Assembly: GCA_003260075.1 (NCBI GenBank)
Contig: QLIY01000093.1
Location: 124,001-188,000, forward strand
DNA: 64,000 nucleotides
Reading direction: 5' to 3'
Source of the DNA: Phallusia mammillata
Lineage: Eukaryota > Chordata > Ascidiacea > Phlebobranchia > Ascidiidae
The notes beneath the pieces are model-generated. The model ran no database searches. It saw only the letters and a program-made list of their open reading frames with translations, and was not told where the DNA came from. The translations under genes were made by a program, and so were the position numbers. Below are positions 56,625-64,000 of this stretch, in pieces. Every line of letters begins with the position of its first letter. Within the stretch, counting starts at the first letter, position 1.

Positions 56625-58007
56625 CTAGTTGCTTGGATTACCGTTGGCATGTAAAGCCACACGCTTTCTAACACCATCGTGCGGCTCTTGGTCAGACCAA
56701 CCATCACTAAGCTCACTAGCTGAAGAAGTTTCAATCTTTTTGTGTTCCACATTTACTTGAAACCATCTCCTAAACCTCGGGAATTTCATTTGAAACTTCC
56801 AAATGGTATAAACAATGTAAGTAAGAAGTACCACCAACCAAAACCACTGGATATAGGCTGGGAAAGGAGTAGACAATACATCGCTACCAAACTTGACCAC
56901 AATTAAAAATTCGGTGATAATAATGGCACTAATCATCCAGGCTTGCTGACCAAACTTTTTGGCAGTTCCACCAGCATAATCATAAAACTCTCTTACTGCG
57001 ACTGCACCCCACAGAAGGTAGGCAATAAGTCGACCAATGACTATTGGGTGATCGGGTGGAACCCATAGTACAAACTTAAGGTAAAAAGTATTTAGTTCTG
57101 CCAGTAGAAACATCATGGTTAAAATCAAAACAAAGAGCCATCTAAAAAGATTCTCAGTCGGCTGCCATTTAAACTTTACCCAGCTGTAAGGACTAAACTG
57201 GCTTACAACCCGACGCATTTTGCCACGGTATGATGAAATATTCCATAGCCCATGCCACTTGTATTCTTTTGCAGATAGGTGTTTAAGACATTGCATGCCC
57301 AGATATATTCCAAGGCCATTACAGATCAAGAAATCCATTATCCAGTGATCCCACCAGCATTCTGAAAAGTTAGGCAGTTGATGTTCAAAAGTGTACTCTA
57401 ATAATTCAAAAGCAATGCTGATACAGTTTGTTAGCCAAATGTCACGTAAAATTAGAGCTTTGAAAAACCAGCCTAAGAAATGTGCTATTACAAATCCATC
57501 TAGCTTGTCAACAAAGTTATGCAAGGGTCCATTTGGATGTCCAGGATCCCAGAGTGTGCATTCACCACCATAGGCTCTGAAATCTAAAGCTTGATTCAAT
57601 TTTGGATCAATATAAGTAAGCATGAAACGAGCATCAGAAACAGATTGAAAGAGAAGAAAAACAAGGCCCAGTTCATACAACACGCTAATACATAGCATCA
57701 GGCGCCAAAATGCTGGATGCGGACGTATAAAAGGCCCATCCTTGGCTTGGGTAATACCAAAGGCCAAAAAAACTAAAACTGAAGCAATAATTCCTCGCTT
57801 GATGTTGAATTCCCGGTCATCACTTTGATCCTCTATGAAAACAACATATACCAAAGCAATCACACCAAATACTAGCACTGATATTGTGTGTGCCCTCCAG
57901 AAAAAAGTGTTTGTTCCATCATCATATACAAGAGATTCAGATTCTCTTCTGCTCTTTGAGTGATTGTTATTCTTTTTATGGACGGAATGAGTTGATGTTT
58001 CCAGCAT
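56625..58007 (-). CDS. PTDSS2: Phosphatidylserine synthase 2 (intronless, 460 aa)
   Basis: A single open frame from the ATG at 58007 to the TAG at 56625. PTDSS2 exchanges serine for the ethanolamine head group of phosphatidylethanolamine in ER membranes. Conserved blocks are [14 protein letters not shown] (28-40), TQAKDGPF..RPHPAFWR (87-102), YIDPKL, VDKLDGF..AHFLGW, and the strongly conserved EHQLPNFSECWWDHWIMD (208-225). LLAELNTFYLKFVLW follows further on. About eight or more hydrophobic segments are visible. The family has many introns in vertebrates, so the intronless state is notable. A GTG 15 bases upstream in frame is not a plausible start. The C-terminal 30 residues are hydrophilic and Ser-rich. 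Confidence 0.95.
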   Translation of the reverse strand: MLETSTHSVHKKNNNHSKSRRESESLVYDDGTNTFFWRAHTISVLVFGVIALVYVVFIEDQSDDREFNIKRGIIASVLVFLAFGITQAKDGPFIRPHPAFWRLMLCISVLYELGLVFLLFQSVSDARFMLTYIDPKLNQALDFRAYGGECTLWDPGHPNGPLHNFVDKLDGFVIAHFLGWFFKALILRDIWLTNCISIAFELLEYTFEHQLPNFSECWWDHWIMDFLICNGLGIYLGMQCLKHLSAKEYKWHGLWNISSYRGKMRRVVSQFSPYSWVKFKWQPTENLFRWLFVLILTMMFLLAELNTFYLKFVLWVPPDHPIVIGRLIAYLLWGAVAVREFYDYAGGTAKKFGQQAWMISAIIITEFLIVVKFGSDVLSTPFPAYIQWFWLVVLLTYIVYTIWKFQMKFPRFRRWFQVNVEHKKIETSSASELSDGWSDQEPHDGVRKRVALHANGNPSN

Positions 58008-58610
58008 ATTTTCAACACACACAATTCAAAAATGAAAGGCATACAACTGTACAAAATACACAAAAAAATTTTAGGACAATATCTGGCATCTACACGGTAC
58101 CCCATAGAATTAGAAACACTTCAGCTTCGTTATATTTCAACCAACAATCAAACATAACGTACGTTAACTTAACATAACACGGCGGCCTATCTGTGACATA
58201 GATTAAAACCTTCTGAGTATTATTTTCACCATAAAGTAACAATACTGCGCAACCCTCCGTATCGTCCAACTCCGCAACGCAGTAAAACTCTGTTGCCCTT
58301 CGACCATTAGAGGTCGTCACTCGAAACCGCCACCTGGTGCACTTTGTGCGGCAATGGGTAAAAGGTAGACCAGACCAGACCAGCGAAAAACTTGGACCAG
58401 TGGCGCCTTGTAGCGCTGTGGATATGTTGTATTTTTTTAAACAATAAAATTATTAATTATAGGTAGAAACATGATTTTTGTTAAAAAATACCTTCAAATC
58501 ACACGCTTACAAAAATCCCAAGTCACCATCCTCCCGGAAGAGGAATTGGAGCAAGATGAACTTAAGGTCCATTAACCCTTTGTAAATCCTATCAAACTCT
58601 TTGTTAGAAA
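58008..58610. other. PTDSS2 upstream region
   Basis: Positions about 58008-58294 recur at 59690-59975 with a few indels, so they are part of a duplicated promoter segment. No separate gene seen. Confidence 0.65.
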
Positions 58611-59537
58611 ACAAATTATACATCAACTTAAAGGTATTTAAAATATCTTTCGTTTGGTGTAAGCTTTATACACGAGCAAAGATGTTGAGACCGCAAAAAC
58701 ACAGGAATACTGAAAAAAAAATCCTCCTCATCAATGATCCGACCAGGAAAAGACCACTCAAACCTATATTTTTATTATAAAACCATACATCATCTGAAAG
58801 GTATTTCAAATATCTTTCGTTTCATGTAAGTCTCATGTACGAGCAAAGATGTTGAGATGGTGCAAGAGTGGGATCAATTCTCAAAACTCTTCCTCATCAC
58901 CAGTTTATCCTCCAAAACACCACTCAAACTCCTACTTTCATTAACAAACTATACATCATCTGAAAGGTATTTAAAATATCTTTGGTTTGATGTATGTCTT
59001 ATCTACGTGCAAAGATGTTAAGAGGGTGTAAGAGTGGGATCAATTCACAAAAGTCTTCCTCATCACCATTTCATCTTCCTAAACACCATTCAAACCTCTA
59101 TTTTTATTAACAAACTATACAACACCTGAAAGGTATTTAAAATATCTTTCGTTTGATGTAAGTCTCATGTACGAGCAAAGATGTTGAGATGGTGCAAGAG
59201 TGGGATCAATTCTCAAAACTCTTCCTCATCACCAGTTTATCCTCCAAAACACCACTCAAACTCCTACTTTCATTAACAAACTATACATCATCTGAAAGGT
59301 ATTTAAAATATCTTTGGTTTGATGTATGTCTTATCTACGTGCAAAGATGTTAAGAGGGTGTAAGAGTGGGATCAATTCAAAAAAGTCTTCCTCATCACCA
59401 TTTCATCTTCCTAAACACCATTTAAACCTCTATTTGTATTAACAAACTATACATCATCTGAAAGGTATTTAAAATATCTTTCGTTTGATGTAATTCTCAT
59501 GTACGAGCAAAGATGTTAAACGGGTGTAAGAGTGGGA
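58611..59537. repeat. Tandem repeat, about 166 bp period, six units
   Basis: Unit starts (ACAAACTATACATCATC-like) are at 58611, 58780, 58944, 59110, 59276 and 59442. Units 2 and 4 resemble each other more than units 3 and 5, and the reverse also holds, so there is a dimeric higher-order period of about 330 bp. The array is cut by the n at 59538; its true length is unknown. Confidence 0.9.
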
Positions 59538-59538
59538 N
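59538..59538. other. Assembly gap (single n)
   Basis: The left side is the 166 bp tandem repeat. The right side begins inside the PTDSS2 coding region. Confidence 0.9.
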
Positions 59539-59689
59539 CAATCACACCAAATACTAGCACTGATATTGTGTGTGCCCTCCAGAAAAATGTGTTAGTTCCA
59601 TCATCATATACAAGAGATTCAGATTCTCTTCTGCCCTTTGAGTGATTGTTATTCTTTTTATGGACAGAATGAGTTGATGTTTCCAGCAT
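59539..59689 (-). pseudogene. PTDSS2 5' fragment (first 50 codons), cut by the gap
   Basis: Matches the start of PTDSS2 with small differences (Gly instead of Ser at residue 19) and then runs into the n. The upstream flank also matches. This is either the other haplotype of PTDSS2 at a contig join or a real second copy truncated by the gap. Confidence 0.85.
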
Positions 59690-60536
59690 ATTTTCAACAC
59701 ACACAATTCAAAAATGAAAGGCATACAACTGTACAAAAAACACAACAAAATTTAGCACAATATCTGGCATCTACACGGTACCCCATAGAAACACTTCAGC
59801 TTCGTTATATTTCAACCAATAATCAAACATAACGTACGTTAACTTAACATAACACGGTCTGCATAGATTAAAACCTTCTGATTAAAGCATTATTTTCACC
59901 ATAAAGTAACAACACCGCGCAACCCTCCGTATTGTGCAACTCCGCAACGGAGTAAAACTCTGTTGCCCTTCGACGTTTCGTTTTAAGTTTTCGACGAATA
60001 ATTTGAACACAATACATCACCACACACAAGCAACATCCGGATTGAAAATAGACGTTTATCAAATGTTATCATGTTAAACAAACGACGTTAGCTTATTATA
60101 CTTCTCAAATGAGCTAAATGCTGTACACAACTAGTACAGACTACATAGGACACACATACACACGCATAACGGAAGAAAAAATGGAAACAGACCTGACATG
60201 TGGGCCGTGGGGGAAGTTGATTTCGTTATGAATGTGAAATGAACGGTTCATCTACATTTTTCTATTAATTATCAAATCTTTGCAAAAAAAGTGAGCTCAT
60301 GAAAATAAGTACAATAAAATTCAGTGAAAAAATCATATTGGGTTGTTTAAAAAAGTCATTTTGCAATACAAAACAAGAAAAGACAGCTCAAAACAAATTT
60401 TAAAGGGCTGGTCGTAAAACATTTTTTTCACGAACCGATGTGTAAAGTTTTGTGGAAATGTTAAAACCGGGGAATTTTGAAAAACGTTTGTTTTGGAAAA
60501 GTGTTGATTGTTGTTGTTGCTGAATTTTCGTACAAA
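59690..60536. other. Presumed divergent promoter region
   Basis: Lies between the start of the second PTDSS2 copy (minus) and the ATG of the plus-strand gene at 60537. The first 285 bp duplicate the PTDSS2 promoter; similarity ends near 59975. No gene seen. Confidence 0.55.
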
Positions 60537-63500
60537 ATGGAAGAAAGGGACCTGAAACAGTTCGATGTCGAAGATTCGGATTCTTACGTGGAACATCTAC
60601 GCAAAAAATATCTACAAAACTCCGTAAGCATACCCAACATGTAAAAAAAATTCTAACGTTGTTTTGTTTCTTGTCATCTGTCATGTATCATTTTTTCTGT
60701 GTTATTGTTTGTAGCTGCTTACTTCTCAACAAACTGGCTGTGACACCGAAAGTGGAAGTGAACTCTTGGTAAATAACCGTTATTTGCTGTATTTGACTTG
60801 TTTATCCTTTGCTACAAATCTTGTATCTCTATGTTTTTCGTGTAAATAGAACCAGATTGTTCACAAAAAGTTCCCATTATATATTCTGTTTGCAAAATAT
60901 TACACAAGATGGGAAGGATAGCAACATAGCACCTTTTATTTCAAAAATGTACAAAGGTCTTACACTTGCTGGGGCTATAGGGTGAAACACAACTACTGAA
61001 ACCTTGAAATGGCATATTCTACAAACTGTCCAAATTTTATCCAAGTCAGCCATTGTTTACAAATTTTACCTATGGCTAAACACAACAATCCACACCTTAC
61101 CGTGGACAATGCTACAAACTGTCTAAATCTTGTCCAATTCAGGGGCTGTTTAAAAATTGTTCCTTTTGAGGGGTTAGGTGGGTAACTGTTATGGCTACAG
61201 GGTAAAACACAACAATCAACAACCCAAAATGGCATATTCTTTAAACCAGGGGTTCTTAAACTTTTTCAGTCGTGCCCCACTTGACACTATTTATATAATC
61301 TCACGCCCCCTTAATAAATATTAGCACTGATGATGTTTGTCTTGTTTTTCGGAAATAACATACATCGTAGGTCCGCTTTCCGCTTTAATTTCATGGGATT
61401 GCAATGCCCAGGATTGGTCCAAAGCCAGTTTTGTCACATCACAGACAAGCCACAAAGTGTTAATTGTGCGCAAACAACTGCCTTATTTTGTTACTTGTGA
61501 TGTAATATACATGCATTGCTTGTAAGATGAGACTAACTATACAATTTAACAGATTTTAAATGGACTTTTATTTTTAGAATGACCATATCTTGGTGCCCAT
61601 ATAAAAATCGCCTCATGGGCTAGACATCCATTTCACAGTAATGAAGAGTTTACTTTAATTTCCAAACAATAAGTTCGAAATCAGTGCCGACATTATTCCT
61701 ATGCATTCATTTACAATTGTTTGCATGCGAAAACTTTGCAGCCAGATTGTGCTGCGCCCCCCTTGCGAACCCCTCACGCCCCCAGTTTAAGAACCCCTGC
61801 TTTAAACTCTAAAGTACATCAAATTTCAACATTGTTCACCCATTTTAGGGGTCTAATGTGGTTCTACAATCCAGCTAATAAAATACCAAATGACAATAAC
61901 CAAAACTACAGTCCTGTAAATATTTGTCCCAATTGACCACTGTTTGAAATTAGTGGTGTCCTAAGCAGCAACCATTAATGCCTGTAATACATAAGGCTGT
62001 TAAAACATCCTAACAGCCATTTGCAAAAACAGTCACCATTTAATGCGAGTATTGCACGAACATGAGTAAAATATGTTAAGCTGGCTTTACAAGACTACTG
62101 CATCACAGGAACTTTTTCTTTTATAATGCCTAGCAGCATACGAAACATACTAAAATGGTTTACACTCTGGGAGCTAACAGGACAACTGCTGGATTATTAG
62201 GTCAGATGAAACAACTGGCACATGAGTAAGAAAAACAAACAAACAAACTAGTAGATTGTGTAGAATCATAATTATTACTGTTAATCTTGCAAAACGTTAA
62301 CCATCTTTTGTCTACAATCTCATTTTTTGCAAACAGAAATGTTTTTTTACGTAGATTTATAACTTATAACAATACTACAAAATAAGTTATATTTCTTTTT
62401 GCATTGTTGTGTTAAAGAGTTGCTCGCCATCAAACTCTCTGTCTGAAAGTGAAAAACATCACTACCAAAGGGCAATGAGAGAACTGAAAGCGATGCTGAA
62501 AAGTAGCAATAATGTTCTGAAAGCCAAACAAACTGAGGATCAACTTGCTCAGGTAAACACAATAATGCTATTTGTAATTTTCATATTGCTCCCTGCCTTA
62601 GGTAGGAAACCCCCTTGCTCTATGGTAGTATAATGGTAACTTTGTTTAATGCCTTGCATCATTGAAAGGGTTGGTACTGGTAAGTCTGTTTTTTAAATAA
62701 TTGACTGCTTTTGTGTAAAATTTGAACACATGATGGCTGAAATTGTTTTTTATCTCTATAAAACATCTAATTTGGTTGTTTTCTTTAATAACTTCTTTTT
62801 CAATGTGACAAACTCAAAATTGCTTTAGTTTTATTACCATTGATTGGCATTTGGCACCCTTACAAATTTTTGTTTGAAAACTAAATTTGGATCAATTTTT
62901 TCGGCAACAATCCAATGGAGAAACTTTAGTTGGTAGATTGCCCCCAAGTCTGAGTCCAGTATGCTTTAAATGAAGGCAGGAAGGTTGTAGAAAGTGTTTT
63001 TTTTGTGTGTGTCAAACTACTGCTTTTTTATGAAACCTGCAAAAATGTATATAATCATTTACTTGTGGCTGGACCATAAGAGGGCATGAAGCATGCAAGA
63101 TGCAACAACAAAAGCAACATTTTAAAGCAGATTATGTGCTGCTGGTCACTTGTGGCCTGTCAGGTCAATTTTTAACAGATTGCACAACCTTTAACTATTC
63201 TTACAGTTCAATGTTGATAAGTTTGTAACTTCTAACACTAACCTAAGCACTTTTCGGTTCTCACATAAATATTGCCTTTGACATTTACTACTGTCACTCT
63301 TAACAATTTTTCCAGCCTGAGCTTGCAAAACAAACTTGGACTATTCAGTTATAGGCACTTATGTGATGTTAATTTATGTAATTAATCTAAATTAAAATTG
63401 CTTTCAGATTACTGAGGAAAAGCTTAGCGACACCGACACTGAAGAAGATATTCTACAAGTTTCAAAGGATATACCTAATATGGAAGATGCCCAAGATTCT

Positions 63501-64000
63501 GGTAGTATTTATTTGTCATACTGGACGTTAAGAGTACAGAAAAAATGCTTAAACCATGTTACATTTACAGCAGAAAACACATTGACTATATCAGCAACAC
63601 TTCCAACAATGTCTTCTGAATATACTGTGGGTACCGATATGAGTCCTTCGAAACGCAAGTCAGTCAGAATATCGTTAGAACCTGCAACATTTCTAAATTC
63701 TGAGTTATCGAGTGGTATGGAAGTTACATGGCCACCACCCGGCATATTGAGAACATCCAGTGAGGCTCGACCTATGGAGTCAACTGATGTGAAGGTTATT
63801 CATTCTGAGCTGATGAATATTCACAGGTGTGTGGCTATAAATTATAGTATAATCTGTATCCAACATTTATATTCTTGTCTTCGCATACATTTAGAGTTGA
63901 GCCTCAAAGTCAAAACCTTTGGTCTAAGTTTCAAGACCAAAATTATTGCTACATGATTTTTAATTTTGTTGCAATTTTTTGGACACAAAATAGGTTGATA
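60537..64000 (+). CDS. Unrecognised acidic, Ser/Thr-rich protein, 5' part
   Basis: Exons 60537-60623, 60715-60768, 62418-62552, 63408-63501, 63571-63826 and probably 63895 onward have GT-AG borders and compatible phases (0, 0, 0, 1, 2). The product begins MEERDLKQFDVEDSDSYVEH. A short helical, possibly coiled-coil stretch (RAMRELKAMLKSSNNVLKAK) follows, then an acidic segment (SDTDTEEDIL). After that comes a Ser/Thr/Pro-rich region with a basic KRKSVRISLEP patch. The last partial exon reads into a hydrophobic stretch near the window end, which may be intron read-through or a membrane segment. No family recognised. It is divergently arranged to PTDSS2, about 850 bp from the second PTDSS2 start. 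Confidence 0.7.
61247..61799. mobile_element. hAT-type element, 553 bp, perfect 8 bp target duplication
   Basis: Ends CAGGGGTTCTTAAACTTTTT and AGTTTAAGAACCCCTG. Target ctttaaac duplicated at 61239-61246 and 61800-61807. No intact transposase frame. It lies in intron 2 of the gene starting at 60537. Confidence 0.93.

Noticed and set aside
58611..59537. CRISPR-like regular repeats
   Set aside because: The 166 bp units are head-to-tail with no unique spacers, in animal DNA; it is a satellite-type tandem repeat.
1..64000. tRNA, rRNA or spliceosomal RNA genes
   Set aside because: I looked for TPsiC-type boxes and common snRNA wording on both strands. The only B-box-like hit (49062-49200) fits a SINE better than a tRNA gene.

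Overview
This 64 kb window is animal nuclear DNA. It is AT-rich, with short GT-AG introns, many short non-autonomous hAT-type transposons and vertebrate-like gene families (SLC9B, PTDSS2, CYP4, TPMT, MEGF8-like). My best guess is an ascidian tunicate such as Ciona. That is inferred from gene style and repeat content, not proven. Three single 'n' bases (104, 10954, 59538) are contig joins. The sequence on either side of each belongs to repeated material, so local order and copy number there are uncertain.

Region 1 (1-19092) is a tandem array with a 4371 bp period. Each unit carries, on the minus strand, an intronless CYP4-family cytochrome P450 (537 aa) followed about 0.66 kb downstream by a two-exon thiopurine S-methyltransferase (TPMT)-like gene (237 aa). 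The window holds three complete and two truncated P450 copies and four complete TPMT copies. A non-array segment (9476-10953) interrupts the array. It contains a hAT MITE and three exons of a PSI/EGF modular protein.

Region 2 (19093-41151) is gene-poor. The only gene I can build there is a three-exon plus-strand PH-domain protein (32435-41151). The rest is intergenic or intronic sequence with many short direct duplications joined by runs of C, small fold-back elements, and a hammerhead-ribozyme motif typical of Penelope-like retroelements (33425-33475).

Region 3 (45930-54566, minus strand) is a 12-exon SLC9B (NHA-type sodium/proton exchanger) gene. All its exon phases agree and it encodes 515 aa. 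Its introns hold several hAT-type elements, duplicated fragments of exons 9 and 10, and a decayed copy of exon 11.

Region 4 (56625-64000) holds an intronless phosphatidylserine synthase 2 gene (minus strand) and a 166 bp tandem repeat. After an 'n' join comes a second copy of the PTDSS2 5' end and its promoter, then a divergent plus-strand gene of unknown family that runs off the window.

The most notable points are the amplified P450 + methyltransferase cassette, the hammerhead ribozyme, and the oligo-C-bridged duplications. The last look like two haplotypes concatenated by the assembly, often where a MITE is present in one copy and absent in the other.
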